Assembly (NCBI GenBank): GCA_034696485.1 | Contig: JAQIWT010000912.1 | Coordinates: 1-13,920 of the forward strand | Source of the DNA: Isohypsibius dastychi | Taxonomy: Eukaryota > Tardigrada > Eutardigrada > Parachela > Isohypsibiidae | Length of the DNA: 13,920 nucleotides | Direction: 5' to 3' | Part shown: one piece after another, positions 1 to 8,517 of the stretch | Position numbering within the stretch: the first letter of the stretch is position 1 | Layout: every line of letters starts with the position of its first letter | Notes under the pieces: model-generated | Told to the model about the DNA's origin: nothing | Database searches by the model: none | Seen by the model: the letters and a program-made list of their open reading frames with translations, nothing else | Made by a program: the position numbers and the translations under genes

Positions 1-1
1 C

Positions 2-621
2 TTCGGTTATATCCAAGCCATTACCCGGAAAGGAAGAAAACAATACGTTGCTACTTGGATACAACCTTCCGCAAAAGACCCTTTCCAGGGACGAACCCCG
101 GGTATCGATCCCTGCATTAGATCTGCATTGTGTATCGGAGAATTCAGTCATTTTTTTTGAAACAGTTCGCTTGGTTCTTCCTCTTATTAAGTCGAAAAGA
201 GCCGCTTTAGCGAGGGGCACCGGTTAATTCTGTATCACTGCCTGACATATCTGAATTACGGCTGAGTGAAACTGATCAGTTCAATGCGGTATTATCACTC
301 TAAATTGTATAACTGAACTCTAATTCAATTGTCAGCATGAAAAAGAGATTTCACGCTTTGAAACCAATAGCTGATTAAGGATATTATGAGCTTCTTGGCC
401 CATGGAATTCATCCTGGTTTTATCCAGAACTAACCTTGTTCGAGTAAACAGTGATCCACAAACTGCAGCTCCTCAATAAATTCTGGCTGTTTTCCGAGAA
501 CGCGATATTATTGGTCTTCCAACTAGCCGCACTTATCCTGGAATTTTTCTTGATCTGGCCGCTATTTACGCGGCAGCTTTCTTGCAAGATTGTAAAACAT
601 ACTTGGGAGTCACCTGAATAG
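2..621 (+). CDS. Partial gene, 3' end; putative membrane protein of unknown family
   Basis: I do not recognise this gene. The frame is open from base 2 (begins FGYIQAITRKGRKQYVATW). Three exons can be phased together: 2-101 (donor GGTATCG at 102), 148-222 (acceptor AATTCAG; donor GGTTAAT at 223) and 452-621 (acceptor AAACAG, stop TAG 619-621). The last exon holds a run of about 28 mostly hydrophobic residues (FWLFSENAILL through FLIWPLF) that would make one membrane span, followed by a short polar tail. Unspliced, the first exon instead stops at 158-160, so the second exon depends on the 46-nt intron. More exons could lie in 223-451. The three-exon reading rests only on phase and splice motifs; a chance open frame is possible, and the upstream part is outside the window. 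Confidence 0.4.
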
Positions 622-1074
622 GCTCGAGAAGAGATTCGCTCAGTCCTTTAGCTGCTGTCAGGATCCAGAAATCAATATACAGTACTGTATGTCCTAATCC
701 TAAGTATCGGTAGCTGTTAATATTGAGCTGGTATCTGATGCGGTAGCTGTATAGGTATATCGCGCAGCCCAACCCTTCTGTGATAGCCCAAGGGGGAGAG
801 ATGCCCAGGCTGTAGGCCGAAGGGGGGTCAAAATTTATTCATGACGTCAGCTACATTTCGAATTGTACGTTTTGGGTTTCTCCTCCAAGTTTTCTGATCT
901 CGCGACGGAGCTCTTTCTGAGAGGTTCAAGTGAAACTGAATCATCTCCATGCTTGCGCAAGTTGCACCATTCTGTACAAAGGAGGCTGCTCTTCCAGTCA
1001 GCTGACTCAAATTCCCATGCTGATTTCCACGAGTTACGGCTGAGCTGGCCCGTTCTTTTCCGTACAAGATTGGG
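622..1074. other. Intergenic stretch upstream of the 1075 gene
   Basis: No convincing gene. Open frames on the minus strand at 828-1101 and on the plus strand at 863-1216 have no family resemblance and overlap each other. The stretch includes a G-rich patch near 790-826 and a perfect CRE-type palindrome at 842-849. It most likely holds the promoter and 5' UTR of the next gene. Confidence 0.4.
842..849. promoter_or_regulatory. CRE-like palindrome TGACGTCA
   Basis: This is an exact match to the full palindromic CRE/ATF site recognised by bZIP factors of the CREB/ATF group. It lies about 225 bp before the proposed start codon at 1075. That position fits a promoter element, but an 8-bp match is weak evidence on its own. 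Confidence 0.35.
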
Positions 1075-2886
1075 ATGGGAAGTCCACTTCGTTTTCACCA
1101 TGAAGATTTGGATTTATATGATGATTCCGATGTACCCGACTCGTCTTGGGGAGGTTAGTGCCCGCAGTTCCAATTTGATCCTCCGTATCGGCAGCATTTC
1201 CGATTCAATGTTTTAGGCGCTTTGGATGAGGTTTTCGCGAGTCCAGAACCTGCTCCGCGATTTCCATCGTATAATCGAGGTAAGTTAATTCAGCAGAAGA
1301 TATAAGCCATTGCGATCAGCTCAAGTCTATATATCCTGTATATCTGAATTAATCATCCATTTGAACGTACAGGGAATTGTTCGGCGCGCAATGTTTACTA
1401 GTGTTCGAACAGCTGATTTTTCAGACCATCGTATTGCAGCTGCTCGATCTGGTTCGGAAGAAGTCGAGGTGCAGCCTGTAGATTATTTCGATCTTAACAG
1501 TCACTTCCATTCCCATCCTTCGGGCTCGACTCATCCAGGCAATTCTTCCCATTATTCGGAGCCAAGTATGATTTTTGGATTTTTCTTAAGGCATGTTTTG
1601 GTTTATCCGTTTTTCAGGAGATTTCGGTGACCATGAATTTCGGTTCGGAACCAGACGCCGTCATCGCCGAAGATTCGATTTTGATGAAGCTGATGAGAGG
1701 ACAATCAGCCAAATGGAGGAAGATGACTCGGCTGCCAATCAGCTTTGCCAGTCATACTCTGTGATGTATGACGGAGGTGAGTCACCCTCGCTGACCAGCG
1801 GGCTGGACACCAGTGCTTGTTTTATTTCTAATCGCAGATTGTCTCGAACTTGCCACTGTAATTATATTTACAAGGCAGTTTTGAATTCAGTTTTGGAAAC
1901 TGACATATTATATTTACGCCGAGCTTGAACCGGAAGTTAATTTGAAATTTAGATTATTTATTTGTCTGAACGTTTCCGTTTTTCGTAATTCTACGTGAAA
2001 TAATTATGTGTTATTGCATCTGTAATTTAATTTTATTGTTTTTTTCCAGATGGTGGTGAAAATTCAATGCGAAGTTCTCGCGATGAATCTAACAGCGGAA
2101 ATCCAGATCCTTTGGAAGGCTTGGTAAATTATGATATTTTTCTGACGTTGATTTTGTGGCAGAATTTAGGAAGTTTAAACATTTCGTGTTTTTGAATCGA
2201 TTGTAATTTCCATCGTTGTTAACAGTCTGGTTGTGAGGTATTCATAAACAAAGTGTCAAACAATTGCTTTTAAAACATACTTGCGCTCAGAAACCTTGCC
2301 TTCTCAAAATTTCTATGTATTTTCATGCATTGTATGTATTTTCATTTCGGATGCTAGAATTTTGAATGTTTTTGATAACCATTTCCGAGTTTGAAATCGT
2401 GTATTTACCTTGATTCGATCCAATCTTTTTTGAGTTATTTTAATCTTGGTTACATATTCACTCCATTGTGATCTATTAAAGGACGACTTTCGTGCACTTT
2501 TGGAAGCCGCAGAGAATGACGAGGCACTCCAGACCAGATCGACCAGTCGGCAAAATAAACGTCCTGTTCCCTTGAATAAACCTCGTCGAAGCAAAGCTAG
2601 TCGAATTCAGGCCGCTAGCCAGATCAGTACGTATGTTCGACCCGTCAAGAGAAGTCGCCCCAATTCGCCACCAAAAGAAGTTTACGAATGCTCGATGCCA
2701 CGTTTTCCCAGTGAGGACCCTCCACCATATTCAAATGATCATCTTGGAGTTGTACCCAAATATCGTGCCAAAAATCGGCTCCGGTCTATCATCAAACGGA
2801 AACCGGGAACGCAGGACACCGATCTAATGAGCAGCAATGTGGAAATACTTGGCGGCCGAGTGGATAAGCAGACGGTGAGCAGTTAA
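1075..2886 (+). CDS. Multi-exon gene, charged low-complexity protein of unknown family
   Basis: I do not recognise the family. Exons with consistent phase are 1075-1153 (start MGSPLRFHHEDLDLYDDSD), 1168-1279, 1425-1565, 1618-1776, 2050-2123 and 2482-2886, with donors such as GTAAGT (1280), GTGAGT (1777) and acceptors TTTTTCAG, TTTTCAG and TTTCCAG. The product is rich in Ser, Arg, Asp, Glu and Pro, with a basic patch (RRRHRRRFDFDEADE) in the 1618 exon and basic KR/PNSPP-like stretches in the last exon, so it is probably disordered and perhaps nuclear (inference). Exons 1 and 2 are separated by only 14 nt, and direct read-through meets TAG at 1156; see the finding. The stop at 2884-2886 assumes no splicing at a good GTGAGC donor at 2875, which could instead lead to more exons in 2887-3300. 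The acceptor at 2481 (TTAAAG) is the weakest join. Confidence 0.55.
2314..2345. repeat. Two copies of a 13-bp direct repeat in an intron
   Basis: TATGTATTTTCAT occurs at 2314-2326 and again at 2333-2345, 19 bp apart, inside the long intron before the last exon of the 1075 gene. It looks like a small local duplication in AT-rich intron sequence. Confidence 0.8.
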
Positions 2887-3319
2887 GCATGATATAAACT
2901 CGCGTTTCTAGCGGGATTTCAGTTCATTTTATTTGAAACAAGCAGCGGATAGCCTAGTTTACAAGAAATATTTGGTTTTCTCAATTTTGTCCGGAAGGAA
3001 CATTTTGTTCGGTCCCAGTTTTTAAATGAAGATCATTGGTTACGGGGATATCCACCATATTTCTCATTGTTTGCATTTTCTGCTCGCACTTTCGGAAACA
3101 GCTGTTAGACCCGAACCAAATTTCGTTGACTTCAATCTCGTTTCACTTCCAGCAGAACAACAAGTTTTGAGAAACGTTTTTCAGCATTGACATCACTGGC
3201 CAGGAGATCGCGAAGGATCTATAGCGGTGAAGGCTTTAGCTAAAATTTCGAAGTTTTGAAACGTGAACGCCGAAGTTTTGTTTGCTCAGATTCACACAAA
3301 ATCGAGTTGGGAGAATTTT
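2887..3319. other. Gap between the unknown gene and the RFX gene
   Basis: There is no clear gene. Two short open stretches follow a TTTTTCAG acceptor at about 3184: one frame reads IDITGQEIAKDL before a stop, another LTSLARRSRRIYSGEGFS before a stop. Either could be a terminal exon of the upstream gene if its GTGAGC donor at 2875 is used, but neither joins it in phase without a further exon. I therefore leave both uncalled. Confidence 0.3.
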
Positions 3320-6300
3320 ATGATCGAGGAAGAAGTTGATGCGTGCATTTCCGATAAGAGCCTGATAGAGCCCTCTGAACCACTACGCATCTGTTGAGTG
3401 TCACTATATATGATTGTACAATAGTGTCTCCCCTTCCCAATTGTTCACGCGGTCAGTTGACAATAATTCCCTCCATTGCAATGTAGTATAGATCCAGCAG
3501 GTAAGTTTAATTATGGGGATGTTCTGGACGTTCTGGACGTTCTGGACGTTCTGGTTGTAATACGTTCTTTTTTTCAGCTTGCCTGGCTTCGAACCAACTT
3601 CGAAGAGCAGCCTGGTCAAATAATGCGCCGAGAGTTCCTTTACGAACGCTACCTGGAGTTTTGTCAAGCTACTGGAAGGGAAGCCATGAATGCTGCTTGT
3701 GTTGGGAAAGTTGTCCGGACTGTATTTCAAGGACTATCCACCCGTCGTTTGGGCAGAAGGTAGCTTATATTCAACTCAACTCACCAACACGATTCAGCTG
3801 ATATCTAATGCGTTGAAGTTGCAGAGGAGGATCCAAGTACCACTATGTGAACTTGCAAGTTGTCGCAACCAGCCCATTTGCAGCTATGCGCCAGTCTATT
3901 GGTAACATCCAGAAAACGGGGAGGAAAACAAAGAAACACAAGCCACCATCGTAAGCTGATTCACATTTGCAGGAATAACTCTTGAGAACCCCAGTTCTGT
4001 CATAGAAACCCTTGGTCGGAATCAACTAAGCTTGAATGTTCCGATGTGACAATGGAGGAAACTTCGAACCTCCCTAATTCAGCGACAGCTCGCGTCTGGG
4101 CCAAATCGCAGAAGAAACTGGAAGCGGTTGAGTTGGACTTCGTCACATCTGGTTTGTCTGACGAAGAACGATCGAGGAGGAATGTGATCCAGTTGGCGAA
4201 CAATTGTCTGCTTGATGCATATAGCCGCGTGGATGAGTTCAGATGTGTGCCGGAAGAATTGAGTGAACCTGATCGATGGTGCAGCTCGCTGGGACTCCCC
4301 TCGTCTGCTGTTACTGGTGGGGACATATCGGCGAAGGACGTGGTTCGGTTTCTGTTCTGCTTTCGGATGCATATTGGGGTGAGTCCTTCGAACTAAACCA
4401 GAACCTTCTTGATAGGAAAGAACTGCTGGCTCCATATGGATAGTGGCTTTTTTGGGTGCATAGAGAGAAGATTCTGATTCCAATTTTCGTTCCATGAAAG
4501 TTATTTTTATCGCATTGTATTACTTGCAGATGCTTGGAGGTCTGATAGTTCGCCTGAATTTCCACTGCGTTCCAGACATCATCAACAATTTCTGGCAACA
4601 AACTGAGCCGAGGTAGAGCCATTGCGGCAAAAACTGGTGTATTTGGTACCTTCGTCCGTCGCTCGGGTTCTGACAGTTTTTTGTTTCTAGTCTGCAGTTG
4701 TCCGACCAGTTGGGTACGGATGTTTTCAGACTTGTCGTGGAAATTCCGTGTGTGCAATCGTTTATCAAGCGGATATATCATCAATTCTACGATCGGATTT
4801 TCACTTTCTTTTTGCCGACCAAATATGGTCCGGTTCCCGGTCAGTCTCATTTTCCTCCAATTCTGTCGTCTTTCTGTTGTACTCCCCTCTCATACCTGCC
4901 TTTGAAGATCATTTGAGGCTGGTTCTCAAGGACGTGACATCCAAACTCGATAAATGGATGACCAAAGCGACTGTTGGACAACCGACGAAGATAAGAGAAA
5001 CTGTGGTGGGCTTAACAAGTTTCATAGCAAGGAAACTATACAGCTGAAGAATGTCTCTTGTAGATATCAAGCGCATTCGGTTTCGGCCGAATGGTGGAAC
5101 TAGTCCTGGACTTATCAGTCAGCGTTGATCATCTGAACCATCTTGAGAAGCAGAAATCTTCCCGAAGCGCTCTCCATGTCGTACTGGATAACCTTCTCGC
5201 AAACGGCTGCGTAAGACCTGAGCCCTGAATGTTACCACTATCTTCAACTGACATGACGTTTTGAATAGCTCATGACGCTGAACATCTCAGCTGATGATCG
5301 AGCGGGCCTGATTTACCTTCTGACTCGGCTGCGTGAGTTGGGCGATTCGAGGAACATGTCGGAGCAGTGGGATACCTGGATAGGCGATTATCTTCAGCAG
5401 CGCTTTGAATTCAAGCCTGATCTGGAAGATGGATCTGATCCTCGTGTTCCATTGTTACGGATATTGGATGATTTTGGTGCAGCTTGGGTGCGACTGTGGT
5501 GAGAATAGATTCTTCAGTATTGATTCCATTAGCATGAAGTGCATTCATTAACGCATGCTTTGTAGTTTGGAGATCGAGGGTGCTGTTCGATTTCCGGGGT
5601 TTTCTGGAAACGGCCCTTTCTTTGGCATTGTGAGATATCTTCGGGACACGGTCAATTTCGCACTCGAACAGGAGAAGTCGAAGCTTCTGGGGAAGAGCAT
5701 GATCAGTCTAAACGCTGAGGTGAGAGTTGTCAAAGGCTTGGGTGGGGTAAGGTTGTTGGATTATGATTGTGATTGTGATCACCTGGGCGCACTGATGAGT
5801 ACTAGTTTCGATACATCGATTCCACGGGGTCGCGACATTGTGGTAGAGGTGTTGCGACAGCCTTCCTCAGTTGAAAACACTTTGAACTGAATCTGGTCAA
5901 AAATAATTTTAGCCGAATATTGGCTGGCTGAGATAACTTCTGAGCTGGAAGTGTTAAAAGCTGCGCTGAATGCACCCCAGGTCACCTGCTTTCGCTAAAT
6001 GCGGCAGAGAGGAGCCTCTGATCGTGAGATAGAAGGCCGGTAACCTTTCGATGCATTTTAGGATCTTTTATGTGTGCAGGGGCTCCATGACCTTGCATCA
6101 GGGACTCCCTAAACTTGTTGGCTCACGACAGCGAACTTGTGACAGCGAATTTCGTCGCTGCTTGGGTTTGAAGAAGGGATTGTATCCGTCTGAAGAATTT
6201 CGCTAAATTGTTTTATTTCAATGACAATACGGTGTTGGGGCCTATCTTAATGCGATATTCCGAATCTTAAAATATGCTTCCACACGATGTCACCGTGTGT

Positions 6301-6642
6301 ATATAAATATTGTTTTTGCAGGCTGTTTGTCGGACAGTTCGTCGTTTACTAACCGGTTCGAACCATACCTGTGATTATACTTTGGACCATTACATACAAT
6401 GTGGCATCCCAAACGCGCTTGTAACTAGTCATAGTCGAGAGTTCTTTCAAGCTATCCCAGAAATCGCCCCATGGATATATAACATCGACTCGGATACAGC
6501 TGCTTTCGATCTTCAAACCATCGATCCTGGGACTGCGCTCGAGAAACCAAAAATGCCCAGCTTGAAGATGACCATCGCTGCAACACCACGTGCCGACGTG
6601 AAAGTGAAAAGATCTCGAAAACGGATGCAGAATCTCGAGTGA
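3320..6642 (+). CDS. RFX-family winged-helix transcription factor, divergent
   Basis: RFX factors bind X-box DNA through a winged helix and dimerise through C-terminal helices. The DNA-binding domain spans exons 3578-3759 and 3825-3950: WLRTNFEEQPGQ, LYERYLEFC, VGKVVRTVFQGL, STRRLGRRGGSKYHY. This follows the RFX consensus closely; the usual YYG after KYH is YVN here. Further phase-consistent exons are 4006-4378, 4530-4612, 4691-4839, 4908-5005, 5064-5210, 5269-5498 and 5566-5719 (or 5741). They carry the central and dimerisation regions: RMHIG plus HCVPDIINNFWQ, DVTSKLDKWM, SVDHLNHL, MSEQWDTWI, GPFFGIVRYLRD. Exons 5913-5980 and 6322-6642 continue open to TGA 6640-6642, but joining 5719 to 5913 breaks phase; a weaker donor after 5741 restores it. 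The start is uncertain: an exon from ATG 3320 and one at 3457-3500 are in frame with the domain but contain one TAG at 3489. The subfamily is not assignable by eye. Confidence 0.88.
3521..3554. repeat. 9-bp tandem repeat, about 3.8 copies
   Basis: GTTCTGGAC is repeated head to tail at 3521-3529, 3530-3538 and 3539-3547, with a partial fourth copy ending at 3554. It lies in the short intron (3501-3577) just before the RFX DNA-binding exon. The unit length is a multiple of three, so copy-number change would not shift phase if the intron were retained. Confidence 0.9.
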
Positions 6643-6801
6643 GCTACAATAGTCCGCACCATGGTTCTGATGTTGGTTTGTTTTTGTTGTTGTTTTTGTT
6701 TTCGCCATTGAAGAATCTGAGTCAGTGGGTGACATCCTTTTCATGAAGTGATAGCAAGAAAATACAGTGATATTTTTCGATGGTAATGATACTGAACCAT
6801 C

Positions 6802-6807
6802 TTTATT
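6802..6807 (-). terminator. Candidate poly(A) signal of the DNAJ gene
   Basis: TTTATT on the plus strand is AATAAA on the minus strand, about 300 bases beyond the DNAJ stop at 7106. It is a consensus hexamer in a plausible place, but it is not proven to be used. Confidence 0.4.
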
Positions 6808-6840
6808 TGAAAACTTGGCCTGAGTTCACAGTTTTTGCAG

Positions 6841-6846
6841 AATAAA
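6841..6846 (+). terminator. Candidate poly(A) signal of the RFX gene
   Basis: AATAAA lies about 200 bases after the RFX stop codon at 6640-6642, in non-coding sequence. It is a canonical hexamer in the expected position. Confidence 0.5.
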
Positions 6847-7105
6847 AATTCCATGCAAAAAATCCTGGGTTGAAACAACGAATATTGGGTTTCATTAACA
6901 AGTTGTTGATTTTGTGCAAGAAAACGCCAGGTACGCTGAAAAGAGCTCTAATCGTTGAACTGCTGATTTGTCTAATCGAACGGGATGAACATTAGTCCCG
7001 CCGATCCTTTTGTCGAGCCACGTTGCCTCCGGTCCCTAGAACACCACCAATAATAAGTATCCGATTTTGAAAGCTGTCTGGATGAAATCAAAAATGAGCT
7101 AGTTT

Positions 7106-7948
7106 TTACGTTAGCTGGCCTGGCTGTGGTTGGGAGGTTTCAGAAACCAGCTTCCCGTTTTCGAAAGTTGATATGGTCTCCACGCCGTTTTCGATCACGC
7201 TGCAAAATGAATTCAGATTGTGCTTCTCTAATGCTGGGATGTTTTTAGTACCTCTTCACAGTTTTGGTTTTACCGTTGACTGTCTCAGTAGTGACTCTTG
7301 TTGAACTGAAAAAACTGCGTGCTGGGCTGCTCAGTGACCCAGTTCCTGGCATCGATCTCGATATGGAAACGTTGTTCTGTCTTGATGGTCCTGGACGTTC
7401 ATTGTCGAAATTGAAAACATCGTCGTTGACGAAATGGTCTATCCCGGCATCACGAAAGAATTCACGAAATATGTCGAAGGGATCGCGGAAATTTGTGAAA
7501 CCAAAGTTGGGGTCACGATTGAACACACTGCCGAATCTTGGTCGGGAAGTCTGTCCCGCCTGACTCTCCGAAGTGCGTTCACGATGAAATGAAGGGCGAG
7601 ATGGCTGGGATCCGTGCTTTCGAGTGTGGTCATATTCGCGACGGCGCTGGGCTGTTACAAACATGTTGCTGAAGCTACACAAACAAAACACCATACCCCT
7701 AACCTCGTACTGTCGCTGAGAACTTCGTATGCGTTGCTGATTTCCTGGAATTTCTTCTTAGCTGCCTCGGTGTTCTTTGGATTTTTATCCGGATGCCATT
7801 TCATGGCATTGGCTCGGTATCTGGAAAAACAGCACTAGGTGGTGAAGACATCCTAATTAACAGGTGGGAGAGGTTGGACTCACGCAGCTTTGATTTCGAC
7901 ATCCGTAGCCGAAGCCTTCACGCCAAGGACACCGTAAAAGTCTGACAT
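7106..7948 (-). CDS. J-domain co-chaperone, DNAJB6-type (class B Hsp40)
   Basis: J-domain proteins stimulate the ATPase of Hsp70; DNAJB6-type members also hold back aggregation of client proteins. Four exons on the minus strand: 7948-7884, 7820-7711, 7651-7252 and 7199-7106, giving about 222 residues. The start [13 protein letters not shown] opens the J domain; [11 protein letters not shown] carries the essential HPD (residues 31-33); helix 3-4 reads [10 protein letters not shown], and the 7711/7651 join gives TQRRREYD, matching the usual spacing. A Gly/Phe-type linker follows ([20 protein letters not shown]), then a Ser-rich stretch, then [14 protein letters not shown] joined to [16 protein letters not shown], which resembles the C-terminal repeats of DNAJB6/DNAJB2 (fly mrj). 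An alternative donor at 7700 (GGGGTATGG) also keeps phase but would lengthen helix 4. Length fits the short isoform class. No signal peptide is seen, so cytosol or nucleus is expected. Confidence 0.93.
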
Positions 7949-8517
7949 GATGCTTACTGTAACTGTGATAAAGACCAATGTACTGCAGTTCCAGACCGAA
8001 CTATGAATTTACGTCACTGGGTGACGATCTTGGCAACGACGTGCCCAATGCATCACGCGCACTCATGTATGCATCAGACGGTCGAAAGCTAAATTTGAGC
8101 ACCGGGAGGACTTCACTTTACCGATCATGTCGATGGAAGTCATTTATATTCGAAGCGATAAATTTTCTCGAAAACACCATAATTCGTTTTTTTAGTTCGT
8201 TCCAGCTAGGGAAGATACTCCGCAATATTCTGTCACAAGGCAATAATATTCTCGTTGGCTCCACGATGAGATGTATAACAAAAGAATATGAAAACTATCT
8301 TGCCCGCTTGAGACATACAGCAGGCAACTTGACACAAGTTCAGCCCGTTATGAACCATCAGAAAATACATCACATTTTGACCTTGATTCTCTTGAATAGT
8401 AAAACTCTCCGTTTTGTCGACTCAATTTGGATGAACAAAAGCAAGATTTCAGAAGCAGTGCAGAGCTATCGAAAACTTGAAACAAACTCGAAAACAAAAA
8501 GCAAGCACGTTATACTA
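7949..8517. other. Gap between tandem minus-strand genes, with an unexplained open frame
   Basis: This stretch should hold the 3' UTR of the zinc transporter and the promoter and 5' UTR of the DNAJ gene, both on the minus strand. I see no obvious AATAAA for the transporter on that strand. A CRE-like TTACGTCA lies near 8010, close upstream of the DNAJ start. The plus strand is open for 184 codons across almost the whole gap (7978-8532), with no recognisable family; this is listed as a finding, not called as a gene. Confidence 0.4.

Larger units (their letters stand above)
6643..7105. other. Convergent 3' region between the RFX and DNAJ genes
   Basis: There is no coding sequence. The stretch contains a T/G-rich low-complexity tract at about 6673-6701 and poly(A)-signal hexamers on both strands. 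It is best read as the 3' UTRs of the plus-strand RFX gene and the minus-strand DNAJ gene, which run toward each other. Confidence 0.6.

Noticed and set aside
828-1101. Two overlapping minus-strand open frames upstream of the first full gene
   Set aside because: They overlap in different frames, show no family motif, and one ends at the CRE palindrome and an AATAAA-like run that are explained by chance AT-rich sequence.
1154-1167. GT...AG stretch as a 14-nt micro-intron
   Set aside because: Removing it shifts the frame and meets a stop within a few codons; spliceosomal introns this short are not credible here.
863-1216. 117-codon plus-strand open frame
   Set aside because: It overlaps the 1075 exon in another frame, and the 1075 frame continues in phase into later exons whereas this one does not.
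3952-3972. Acceptor TTTGCAG after the second RFX domain exon
   Set aside because: Using it gives an in-frame TGA at 3983 and a very short intron; the acceptor at 4005 keeps the frame open for more than 120 codons.
6080-6208. 41-codon open stretch after a TGTGTGCAG acceptor inside the last RFX intron
   Set aside because: It needs a different phase from both neighbours and ends in a stop with no donor that rescues it.
6350-6364. GGTTCGAACC palindrome resembling a tRNA T-arm
   Set aside because: It sits inside the RFX last exon and no acceptor stem, D arm or anticodon arm can be built around it.
7264-7563. 99-codon plus-strand open frame across the DNAJ gene
   Set aside because: It is antisense to the well-supported third DNAJ exon and is its shadow.
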